A DNA stretch of 6,849 bases from an uncultured Pseudomonadota bacterium. Lineage in GTDB: Bacteria > Pseudomonadota > Alphaproteobacteria > RF32 > CAG-239. A program made the position numbers and the translations under genes. The stretch is from positions 1 through 6,849 of the forward strand of contig CASFLB010000066.1 in the NCBI GenBank assembly GCA_949295395.1, given 5' to 3'. Each line of letters opens with the position of its first letter. The stretch's first letter is position 1. Of this stretch, positions 1 through 4,721 are shown in pieces. Below the pieces are notes generated by a model, which worked only from the letters and a program-made list of their open reading frames with translations, made no database searches and was not told where the DNA came from.

Positions 1-317
1 ATGATGCTTGGCATATTATTCGTAATACGCCGCGCGTCAGCGGGTTCCTCGGAAGCCGTAACAAGCCTCAACCGATTACCGAGGCTGAGGCTCAGCGCAT
101 CATCAAACAAATGACCGAAGGGGTTGAGCGTCCGCGTACCGCTATTGAGTTTGAAAACGGTGAGCAGGTTCGCGTTATTGACGGACCGTTTGCTTCCTTT
201 GTCGGTGTGGTTGAAGAAGTTGATGCCGAAAAAATGCGTCTTAAGCTTTCGGTTTCAATCTTTGGTCGTTCAACACCGGTTGAGCTTGAGTTTTCTCAGG
301 TTGAGAAAATTAAATAA
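1..317 (+). CDS. nusG: Transcription elongation/termination factor NusG, C-terminal part (5' end outside window)
   Basis: The reading frame is open from base 3 and stops at 315-317, giving about 104 residues of the C-terminal half of NusG; the start lies outside the window. The sequence runs from the end of the NGN domain (DAWHIIRNTPRVSGFLGS), through a linker (PITEAEAQRII), into the KOW domain. The KOW domain shows GEQVRVIDGPFASFVGVVEEVD and ends in the conserved SVSIFGRSTPVELEF. NusG binds RNA polymerase through the NGN domain and suppresses pausing; its KOW domain contacts Rho or ribosomal protein S10. In most bacteria nusG lies directly upstream of rplK. Here a terminator, mscL and a minus-strand gene intervene. 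The first Met visible in frame (base 111) is internal, not the start. Confidence 0.97.
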   Translation, partial: DAWHIIRNTPRVSGFLGSRNKPQPITEAEAQRIIKQMTEGVERPRTAIEFENGEQVRVIDGPFASFVGVVEEVDAEKMRLKLSVSIFGRSTPVELEFSQVEKIK

Positions 318-329
318 GTTTTTTATGAT
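301..329 (+). promoter_or_regulatory. Candidate sigma-70 promoter for mscL inside the nusG 3' end
   Basis: TTGAGA (301-306) and TATGAT (324-329) are separated by 17 bases. Each box matches the sigma-70 consensus at five of six positions. The -35 box lies in the last NusG codons and the -10 box just past its stop. The predicted start point (about 336) falls at the 5' arm of the nusG terminator hairpin. This is the only promoter-like pair seen close to mscL. No transcript data are available. Confidence 0.55.
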
Positions 330-335
330 TAGGTT

Positions 336-366
336 AAAGGGTTTCGGTTTGCCGAGCCCTTTTTTT
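336..366 (+). terminator. Intrinsic terminator after nusG
   Basis: AAAGGG (336-341) pairs with CCCTTT. An inner TCGG/CCGA stem closes a four-base loop, with a small internal loop between the two stems. A run of T follows directly (360-366). This should end nusG transcription. It sits only 15 bases before the mscL start codon, and the mscL Shine-Dalgarno begins 3 bases after the T run. Confidence 0.8.
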
Positions 367-381
367 GTAGGAGCTTAGGGC

Positions 382-864
382 ATGATTAAAAGTTTTTTGA
401 ACGAATTTAAAAAATTTGCCATGCGCGGTAATGTGATTGATATGGCCGTCGGTATTATTATTGGTGCCGCGTTTGGGAAAATAGTGGACTCTTTGGTTAA
501 AGATGTGATTATGCCGCCGATTGGGCTTTTGCTCGGGAAGGTTGATTTCTCCAATCTTTATTTGGTGTTGAAATCAGGGGCGAGTGATGCTGTTTATAAT
601 TCTTTGGCGGCGGCTCAGGCCGATGGTGCGGTTACGCTGAATTATGGCTTGTTTCTTAATGCTGTTATCAGTTTTACCATTGTGGTTTTTGCTGTGTTTA
701 TTTTGATTAAAGCGATTAATAATTTGCGGGCAAAGATTGATAAAAAAGAGGCTCAAGATGCTGCTAAAGCTGCACCTAAAACAAAAGTCTGCCCGTATTG
801 TTGTTCTGAAATTGCGGCGGCGGCCGTTAAGTGTCCAAACTGTACCAGTGATTTGAAGAAATAA
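382..864 (+). CDS. mscL: Large-conductance mechanosensitive channel MscL with C-terminal Cys4 tail
   Basis: This 160-residue protein is a clear MscL. It has an amphipathic N-terminal helix (FLNEFKKFAMRGNVIDMAVG), a first membrane helix at about residues 15-46 with GIIIGAAFGKIV and the MPPIG turn, a periplasmic loop, and a second membrane helix at about 88-113 ending in a basic cytoplasmic helix. MscL homopentamers open under membrane tension and release solutes during hypo-osmotic shock. The protein is longer than the roughly 136-residue E. coli form. The extra tail carries CPYC (137-140) and CPNC (151-154), a CxxC-x10-CxxC zinc-ribbon-like pattern, with an additional Cys141. Similar Cys tails occur in other MscL proteins to my knowledge. 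The ATG at 382 has AGGAG at 369-373, 8 bases upstream. The gene is alone between two terminators. Confidence 0.96.
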   Translation: MIKSFLNEFKKFAMRGNVIDMAVGIIIGAAFGKIVDSLVKDVIMPPIGLLLGKVDFSNLYLVLKSGASDAVYNSLAAAQADGAVTLNYGLFLNAVISFTIVVFAVFILIKAINNLRAKIDKKEAQDAAKAAPKTKVCPYCCSEIAAAAVKCPNCTSDLKK

Positions 865-896
865 AAAAAGCGGAGGTTTTGAACCTCCGTTTTTTT
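863..896. terminator. Bidirectional intrinsic terminator shared by mscL and the convergent gene
   Basis: CGGAGGTT (871-878) pairs perfectly with AACCTCCG (882-889) across a three-base loop. It is flanked by A7 on the left and T7 on the right, so each strand's transcript ends in a U-run. It lies directly at the mscL stop and 2 bases from the minus-strand stop codon (899-901), so it can serve both convergent genes. Confidence 0.92.
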
Positions 897-898
897 GC

Positions 899-1681
899 TT
901 AAAGTTTAGCAAGAATAAGGGATACATCGTCATCCTCATAATAGGTGAAGCGTTTGGGGTGATTGAGATCATATCCTTCGTAATCACCTGTTGAAATCAT
1001 CCAGTTTTTGTGACTGATATGTGGCACGTTTGCCTCTTTCATCATAGAATTTAAGGCCTCGAAATGTTTTTCAACAATCTTGCTGTCTGATTTTGTCAGT
1101 AAAGATTTGTTCCAACTTTGCACAATTTTGCCGATATGTGAGGCAAAGATGGCGCGTGGTGTTACACCGTCGATGATTAGCGTTGAGCTAAGGGCAAAGC
1201 CGACAAGCTGGTGATTGCTTCTTACAACATAAAAAGGACGTCCCATATCTATCCATTTCTGTTTTACTTCTTTTTTGATTTCAGCGTCTGAGCTGTTGTT
1301 TTCAACCATGATTATCTCTGAACGGTGTCTTTTCATAAATTCGTTCGATAATATCGGGTGCTCGGTTTGGCACAGACGATCTGTCAGCAGCTTCCATACC
1401 TGATTATCGTGCGGAAAATCTACTCTGGGAACAAAGTTATCAGCGATATTGGATATAGTTTTCCAGTCCGATTTTTTTATAAAGGCTTCAACATCTTCTC
1501 GTGAGGAGTTGTAAAGTCTTTTGGAGATTGATGCTCTTTTCTGATTTTGTTTCTGTTCTTTGAGACAATTTTGGCATGATGTTGGTGCCTTAGAGTGACT
1601 TGTTATTTTTATCACTAACCAAACAAGCAGAGCGCCAAAAATCAAATTGATTGCTAGACTTACATAAAAAGCTGTTTCCAT
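899..1681 (-). CDS. Hypothetical protein with one N-terminal membrane anchor
   Basis: I do not recognise this 260-residue protein. Residues about 4-26 form one strongly hydrophobic segment followed by Lys/Ser, consistent with an uncleaved anchor and a cytoplasmic remainder. A CxxC pair (C36, C39) comes just after the membrane, followed by a Lys/Gln-rich linker (41-50). The soluble part includes a hydrophobic strand-like stretch (PFYVVRSNHQLVGFALSSTLIIDG, about 149-172, quoted in part) and a C-terminal acidic YYEDDD (247-252). No enzyme motif is evident. The ATG at 1679-1681 is chosen because the anchor starts immediately after it and there is no other early Met; no Shine-Dalgarno is seen before it. 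The gene converges on mscL and diverges from rplK. The long frame, anchor, promoter and terminator support a real gene. Confidence 0.8.
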   Translation of the reverse strand: METAFYVSLAINLIFGALLVWLVIKITSHSKAPTSCQNCLKEQKQNQKRASISKRLYNSSREDVEAFIKKSDWKTISNIADNFVPRVDFPHDNQVWKLLTDRLCQTEHPILSNEFMKRHRSEIIMVENNSSDAEIKKEVKQKWIDMGRPFYVVRSNHQLVGFALSSTLIIDGVTPRAIFASHIGKIVQSWNKSLLTKSDSKIVEKHFEALNSMMKEANVPHISHKNWMISTGDYEGYDLNHPKRFTYYEDDDVSLILAKL

Positions 1682-1727
1682 AAAAATAAGTATTAATAGT
1701 TTGACAAAATTATATTATTTGTCGATC

Positions 1728-1755
1728 AATATATCAGATTTTGCAATTTTGTAAA
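1728..1755 (-). promoter_or_regulatory. Candidate sigma-70 promoter for the minus-strand membrane-anchored gene
   Basis: On the minus strand, TTTACA (complement of 1750-1755) is followed after 16 bases by TATATT (complement of 1728-1733). Each box matches consensus at five of six positions, and a TGn extension precedes the -10. Transcription would start near 1721, leaving a leader of about 40 nt. Confidence 0.5.
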
Positions 1756-1796
1756 CACTTTTGTGGCGCGATGTTGTCTTTTTCTCGAAAAAATAC

Positions 1797-1826
1797 TTGT
1801 AAAATAAAATCACTGTGGTATATAAG
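1797..1826 (+). promoter_or_regulatory. Candidate promoter for rplK-rplA
   Basis: TTGTAA (1797-1802) is followed by TATATAAG (1819-1826), which offers TATATA at 16-base spacing or TATAAG at 18. The start point would be near 1831-1833, at the base of the leader hairpin described next. It fits a separate rplKA transcript, which is needed because nusG is cut off by a terminator and by a gene on the opposite strand. Confidence 0.55.
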
Positions 1827-1828
1827 AG

Positions 1829-1870
1829 CGACTCTTGAAAAGGAATCGTGTCTTTTTCAAGGGCGAGTCG
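1829..1870 (+). other. Long hairpin at the 5' end of the rplK leader
   Basis: TTGAAAA (1835-1841) pairs with TTTTCAA (1854-1860). The stem can extend in two competing ways: CGACTC with GAGTCG (1865-1870), leaving a GGGC bulge, or CTC (1832-1834) with GGG (1861-1863). The predicted transcription start lies within the 5' arm, so only the second form may be fully available to the RNA. A 5'-terminal stem could protect the mRNA end. There is no U-run, so it is not a simple terminator. Confidence 0.5.
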
Positions 1871-1885
1871 TGTTAATTAATAATT

Positions 1886-1921
1886 TCGTGGGAGGCGAGC
1901 CATCGTCTAGTTCAACCACGA
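1886..1921 (+). promoter_or_regulatory. Probable L1-binding mRNA hairpin (autoregulatory site of rplK-rplA)
   Basis: TCGTGG (1886-1891) pairs with CCACGA (1916-1921). After the asymmetric internal loop (GA on one side, TAGTTCAA on the other), GGCGA (1894-1898) pairs with TCGTC (1903-1907) around a GCCA loop. The GTGGGAGG segment opposite a CCAC arm resembles the L1 sites in bacterial L11-operon leaders, which mimic the L1 site of 23S rRNA. It ends 22 bases before the rplK start codon, so L1 bound here would hinder translation of rplK and, through coupling, rplA. The fold is seen in the sequence; L1 binding is inferred. Confidence 0.65.
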
Positions 1922-1943
1922 TCCTAATAAAGAGGTTTTTGAA

Positions 1944-2381
1944 ATGGCTAAGTCTAAAAAGAAAATTTTAGGTTTAATCAAGCTTCAGATTCCGGCTGGT
2001 AAGGCTAACCCTTCTCCTCCGGTTGGTCCTGCTTTGGGTCAAAAAGGCTTGAATATTATGGATTTCTGCAAACAATTTAATGCAGCTACCCAGAAAATGG
2101 AACCGGGTATTCCTGTTCCGGTTGTTATTACCGCTTATGAAGACAAATCTTTTGTTTTCGTTACAAAGCTTCCTCCGGTTTCTTACTACATCAAAAAGGC
2201 TGCTAATATTAAGTCAGCTTCTAAAGAACCTGGAAAAACCATTGCCGGTCAAATCACTATGGCTCAGGTTAAAGAAATTGCCACCACTAAGTTGCCGGAT
2301 TTAAACTGCTCAACAGTTGAATCTGCAATGAATATGGTTAAAGGTCAGGCCGTTTCTATGGGCGTTAAGGTTGTGGAGTAA
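1944..2381 (+). CDS. rplK: 50S ribosomal protein L11
   Basis: This 145-residue protein is full length for L11. The N-terminal domain carries PAGKANPSPPVGPALGQKG (18-35 region), the proline-rich surface that lies near the GTPase centre and the thiostrepton site. The C-terminal rRNA-binding domain includes KTIAGQITMAQVKEIA and ends in VSMGVKVVE. L11 binds the 1070 region of 23S rRNA at the base of the L10/L12 stalk and is needed for stringent-response sensing by RelA-type enzymes. The ATG at 1944 has AGAGG at 1931-1935, 8 bases upstream. It is the first gene of a two-gene unit; rplA starts 4 bases after its stop. It is preceded by its own promoter and a probable L1-controlled leader rather than by nusG. 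Confidence 0.98.
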   Translation: MAKSKKKILGLIKLQIPAGKANPSPPVGPALGQKGLNIMDFCKQFNAATQKMEPGIPVPVVITAYEDKSFVFVTKLPPVSYYIKKAANIKSASKEPGKTIAGQITMAQVKEIATTKLPDLNCSTVESAMNMVKGQAVSMGVKVVE

Positions 2382-2385
2382 GACA

Positions 2386-3069
2386 ATGCAGGGAAAAAGA
2401 ATTGTAAACGCTTATAAAACAGTTGATAAAACAAAGTCTTATTCTTTGAAAGAAGCTGTTAAAATCGTTAAAGAAAACGCTACGGCTAAATTTGACGAAA
2501 CAATTGATTTGGCGGTTAACCTTGGTGTTGATCCGAAATATGCTGACCAAATGGTTCGCGGTGTTTGCGCTCTTCCGCACGGAAATGGCAAAACCATTCG
2601 CGTTGCTGTTTTGGCTCAGGGCGAAAAAGCTGATGAAGCTAAAGCTGCCGGTGCTGATTTGGTCGGAGCTGAAAATCTTATCGACTCTATCTTGAGCGGT
2701 AAAATTGAATTCGACAGATGCATTGCTACCCCTGATATGATGGGATTGGCCGGTCGTGTTGCTCGTGTTTTGGGGCCGAAAGGCTTGATGCCGAACCCGA
2801 AACTCGGTACCGTTACTGCTGATGTTGCTAATGCCGTTAAAAAAGCTAAGGCCGGTGAAGTTCAATATCGTGTTGAAAAGAATGGTATTGTTCACGCTGG
2901 TGTTGCTAAGGCAAGCTTCTCAGAAGATAAAATTTATGATAACGCTAAAGCTTTTATGGATGCTATCATTAAAGCTAAACCGGCTGGTGCTAAAGGAACT
3001 TATATTAAAAAGATTTCTTTGAGCAGCACAATGGGTGTTGGCGTTAAGGTTGATGCTTCAGCCTTGTAA
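2386..3069 (+). CDS. rplA: 50S ribosomal protein L1
   Basis: This is a 227-residue L1. Diagnostic blocks include VNLGVDPKYADQMVRG (about 45-59), LPHGNGKTIRVAV (63-75) and the family signature LGPKGLMPNPKLGTVT (129-144). The C-terminal lobe ends in KGTYIKKISLSSTMGVGVKVD. L1 forms the mobile stalk that helps release E-site tRNA and also represses its own operon by binding the leader. The start is the ATG at 2386: its Shine-Dalgarno GGAG (2375-2378) lies in the last sense codons of rplK with 7-base spacing, and the next residues match L1. An in-frame TTG at 2371 would only add residues overlapping rplK. The 4-base gap implies translational coupling with rplK. Confidence 0.98.
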   Translation: MQGKRIVNAYKTVDKTKSYSLKEAVKIVKENATAKFDETIDLAVNLGVDPKYADQMVRGVCALPHGNGKTIRVAVLAQGEKADEAKAAGADLVGAENLIDSILSGKIEFDRCIATPDMMGLAGRVARVLGPKGLMPNPKLGTVTADVANAVKKAKAGEVQYRVEKNGIVHAGVAKASFSEDKIYDNAKAFMDAIIKAKPAGAKGTYIKKISLSSTMGVGVKVDASAL

Positions 3070-3080
3070 TCTTTGAGATT

Positions 3081-3111
3081 TAGGCAGCTCCCGAAAAAAA
3101 GGGGCTGCCTA
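3081..3111 (+). other. Strong hairpin after rplA, without a U-tract
   Basis: TAGGCAGCTCC (3081-3091) pairs with GGGGCTGCCTA (3101-3111) over 11 pairs including one G-U, with a loop of C, G and seven A. It starts 11 bases after the rplA stop. No T-run follows, so it looks less like a classical terminator than an RNA stabiliser or processing site marking the 3' end of the rplKA message. Partial termination is possible. Confidence 0.6.
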
Positions 3112-3151
3112 AGTCAGTTGAGCGGAAGGGCCTTTGAGGTTAAGATTCTGC

Positions 3152-3180
3152 TTGACAGTTGAAAGTTTTTGGTGTTTAAC
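3152..3180 (+). promoter_or_regulatory. Candidate promoter for rplJ-rplL
   Basis: A perfect TTGACA (3152-3157) is followed after 17 bases by TTTAAC (3175-3180; four of six consensus positions). It lies downstream of the post-rplA hairpin and would give a leader of roughly 465 nt before rplJ. E. coli also has a separate promoter upstream of rplJ with a long leader, so the arrangement makes sense. The -10 overlaps a small GGTGT/ACACC inverted repeat (3171-3183). Confidence 0.5.
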
Positions 3181-3322
3181 ACCGATATCTAAGTTTTTTG
3201 GATATTATTGGGGAAAGAGCTTTGAGCTCAAAGTTTGAGGCAGAGAGCTTTTCTCGTTTGTTTTTTTGAAAGAGAAATTTCTTCATTTGTTAATTAGTGA
3301 TGATTTTCTCGATTGATGTTTT

Positions 3323-3372
3323 GAGTGAGGTTTTTCCTTGCTCGCTCTTCAAAGGTATTTAATGCCTTTGAA
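3323..3372 (+). other. Two adjacent hairpins just upstream of the L10 leader core
   Basis: The first stem pairs GAGTGAG (3323-3329) with CTCGCTC (3341-3347), seven pairs with one G-U. The second starts on the next base and pairs TTCAAAGG (3348-3355) with CCTTTGAA (3365-3372), a perfect eight-pair stem. Its loop holds an ATG (3362). With the downstream L10-type fold they form a continuous series of stems, as expected for a structured leader. Confidence 0.6.
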
Positions 3373-3374
3373 AA

Positions 3375-3484
3375 CTGTCCAAGACCGTAGGTGGCGGACT
3401 ATCATTAAAGACTTGGGGTTTAGGGTGAAGGTCCTAAAAACGGGTTTTTCTTGAGGGGCGTTCTTAAATATCCTACGTAGACGG
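3375..3484 (+). promoter_or_regulatory. L10 leader: L10-(L12)4 binding RNA controlling rplJ-rplL
   Basis: This is the recognisable core of the 582-nt gene-free stretch between rplA and rplJ (3070-3651). Outer CTGTC (3375-3379) pairs with GACGG (3480-3484). After an unpaired CAAGAC, CGTAGG (3385-3390) pairs perfectly with CCTACG (3472-3477). An internal arm is formed by TTTAGG (3419-3424) and CCTAAA (3433-3438). The order CCAAGAC-CGTAGGTG ... CTTAA ... CCTACGTAGACGG resembles the L10 leader family seen before rplJ, where the L10-L12 complex binds a kink-turn-like site and represses translation. The rest of the stretch holds the post-rplA hairpin, a candidate promoter, a 14-base palindrome (3220-3233), two upstream stems and one downstream hairpin. 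I see no protein gene in it. Confidence 0.8.
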
Positions 3485-3529
3485 GAGTAGAGAATTTTTT
3501 TATCTTTTTTCTCCTGGACAGATTAGGTC

Positions 3530-3562
3530 TTGCTTGGCTGTTGCTTTGCAACAGGTGAGCAA
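3530..3562 (+). other. Stable hairpin between L10 leader core and rplJ
   Basis: CTGTTGC (3538-3544) pairs perfectly with GCAACAG (3548-3554) around a TTT loop. After a two-by-two internal loop, TTGCTT (3530-3535) pairs with GAGCAA (3557-3562). It lies about 90 bases before the rplJ start. It is probably part of the regulatory leader, linking the L10 site to the ribosome binding site; that role is inferred. Confidence 0.6.
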
Positions 3563-3651
3563 TATGTGTAAAAAATGACATTGCTTTTATGGTGGAGCCT
3601 CAATGAAAGGTGATTACTTTTGAAAGCGGTGTTTTATAGTGGAGACAACAA

Positions 3652-4134
3652 GTGAATCGCGAAGAAAAAGCACAGTTACTCAGCGAGCTTAATGAATTGT
3701 TTTCTAAGTCTGAAGTTTTGGTCGTTTCTCATTATAAAGGATTGACCGTTAAAGAAGTTTCTGAACTTAGAGATAAAGTCAGAGAAGCCGGCGCTGGTTT
3801 CAGAGTTACTAAAAATCGCATTACTCGTCTTGCTCTTAAAGGCACAAAATTTGAAGGTTTGGCTGACTTGTTCCAAGGACCGACTGCGGTTGCTTTTGCA
3901 AGTGATCCGATTTCTGCCTGCAAAGTTTGTGTTAACTTCGCTAAAGATAATGAGAAGTTGGTTATCGTCGGCGGTGCTATGAGCACTGGTGTTCTTTCCG
4001 TTGATGAAATCAAAAAATTGGCAAGCATTCCTTCTATGGACGAACTGCGCGCCAAAATCATTGGTCTTTTGCAAGCTCCCGGCGCTCAGCTGGCTCGCTT
4101 GGCAAAAGCTTACAGCGAAAAGGAAGCTGCTTAG
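3652..4134 (+). CDS. rplJ: 50S ribosomal protein L10
   Basis: This is a 160-residue L10. The N-terminal globular domain has VLVVSHYKGLTVKEVSELR (22-40) and the conserved VTKNR (52-56), followed by GLADLFQGPTAVAF. The C-terminal helix is MDELRAKIIGLLQAPGAQLARL, which carries the binding sites for L7/L12 dimers. L10 anchors the L12 stalk on 23S rRNA next to L11. With L12 bound it represses its own mRNA through the leader upstream. The start is GTG at 3652, with GGAG at 3641-3644 and 7-base spacing; the residues MNREEKAQLLSEL match the family N-terminus. The C-terminal helix seems about 10 residues shorter than in alphaproteobacterial L10 as I remember it. rplL follows after 121 bases. Confidence 0.97.
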   Translation: MNREEKAQLLSELNELFSKSEVLVVSHYKGLTVKEVSELRDKVREAGAGFRVTKNRITRLALKGTKFEGLADLFQGPTAVAFASDPISACKVCVNFAKDNEKLVIVGGAMSTGVLSVDEIKKLASIPSMDELRAKIIGLLQAPGAQLARLAKAYSEKEAA

Positions 4135-4141
4135 TTCTTTT

Positions 4142-4195
4142 ATCTTTCAAGCGGGTGGGCCTAGAGCTTGCTGCTTGAAGATATAGCCTAAGCTA
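4142..4195 (+). other. rplJ-rplL intergenic hairpins
   Basis: ATCTTTCAAGC (4142-4152) pairs with GCTTGAAGAT (4173-4182), ten pairs with one bulged T, around a loop of 20 bases. A smaller TAGC/GCTA stem (4184-4195) follows. Downstream, 4196-4244 is almost pure A/T and leads into the rplL Shine-Dalgarno. This layout could stabilise the rplL part of the message and keep its ribosome site unstructured, helping make the several L12 copies needed per L10. That role is an inference. Confidence 0.55.
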
Positions 4196-4255
4196 AGAGT
4201 AAAAAAGTTTGTGATTTTAATTTTTTAGATTTAATTTATTTTTTGGAGAAAAATT

Positions 4256-4627
4256 ATGGCCGATTTAGCCAAGTTAGTTGATGAATTGTCAGCTCTTACC
4301 GTTATGGAAGCTGCTGATCTTGCAAAAATGTTGGAAGAAAAATGGGGCGTTTCTGCCGCTGCTGCCGTTGCTGTTGCTGCTGGTGGTGCTGCTGCTGGTG
4401 CCGCTGCTGAAGAAAAAGACGAATTCACCGTCGTTCTTGCTGAAGCTGGCGCTAACAAGATTAACGTTATTAAAGAAATCCGCGCTATCACCCAATTGGG
4501 CTTAAAAGAAGCTAAGGATCTCGTTGACGGTGCTCCGAAGACTGTTAAAGAAGGTGTTGCTAAGGCTGAAGCTGAAGAAATCAAGAAGAAACTTGAAGAA
4601 GCTGGTGCTAAGGTTGAATTGAAGTAA
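4256..4627 (+). CDS. rplL: 50S ribosomal protein L7/L12
   Basis: This 123-residue protein is of normal L7/L12 length. The N-terminal dimerisation and L10-binding helices (about 1-33, MADLAKLVDELSALTVMEAA) are followed by an Ala/Gly-rich hinge (34-51). The C-terminal factor-binding domain carries DEFTVVL, KINVIKEIRAITQLGLKEAKDLV (68-90 region) and ends in LEEAGAKVELK. L12 dimers form the flexible stalk that recruits EF-Tu, EF-G, IF2 and RF3 and stimulates GTP hydrolysis. The ATG at 4256 has GGAG (4245-4248) at 7-base spacing in an AT-rich, open context. It is the last gene of its unit; a terminator follows at 4673-4721. rpoB, its usual neighbour, is absent. Confidence 0.98.
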   Translation: MADLAKLVDELSALTVMEAADLAKMLEEKWGVSAAAAVAVAAGGAAAGAAAEEKDEFTVVLAEAGANKINVIKEIRAITQLGLKEAKDLVDGAPKTVKEGVAKAEAEEIKKKLEEAGAKVELK

Positions 4628-4650
4628 TCCTTCTTAATACCTTTCTGTTC

Positions 4651-4670
4651 CTCTGAAAGTTATTTCAGAG
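4651..4670 (+). other. Perfect 8-bp hairpin before the rplL terminator
   Basis: CTCTGAAA (4651-4658) pairs perfectly with TTTCAGAG (4663-4670) around a GTTA loop, three bases before the terminator stem. It has no U-run. It may act as an RNase barrier or processing site at the 3' end of the rplJL message. Confidence 0.6.
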
Positions 4671-4672
4671 AT

Positions 4673-4721
4673 AAAAATCCCGATTATGCCTCTCCTGTTT
4701 ATGGCTGGTCGGGATTTTTTT
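4673..4721 (+). terminator. Intrinsic terminator after rplL
   Basis: AAAAATCCCGA (4673-4683) pairs with TCGGGATTTTT (4709-4719), eleven pairs, with a 25-base loop that contains a short GCC/GGC stem. T7 follows the stem (4715-4721). The A-run on the 5' side means it could also act on minus-strand transcripts. It closes the rplJL unit where rpoB would normally follow. Confidence 0.88.

Noticed and set aside
574..987. 137-codon minus-strand frame over the mscL 3' half
   Set aside because: It lies antisense to the clear MscL sequence and crosses the bidirectional terminator and the stop of the real minus-strand gene.
1701..1730. TTGACA at 1701 as an rplK promoter
   Set aside because: No good -10 at normal spacing; the nearest TATATC is 23 bases away. 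The 1797-1826 pair is better placed.
1880..1925. Possible tRNA-like element upstream of rplK
   Set aside because: The segment GTCTAGTTCAACC looked T-arm-like, but no cloverleaf or acceptor stem forms. The stems fit an L1-type mRNA hairpin instead.
1741..1971. 76-codon plus-strand frame across the rplK leader
   Set aside because: It overlaps the candidate promoter, both leader hairpins and the rplK start in another frame, and its product has no recognisable character.
2365..2895. 176-codon minus-strand frame inside rplA
   Set aside because: It is a shadow of the rplA codon pattern: Asn/Ser/Phe-rich, with no start context or own promoter.
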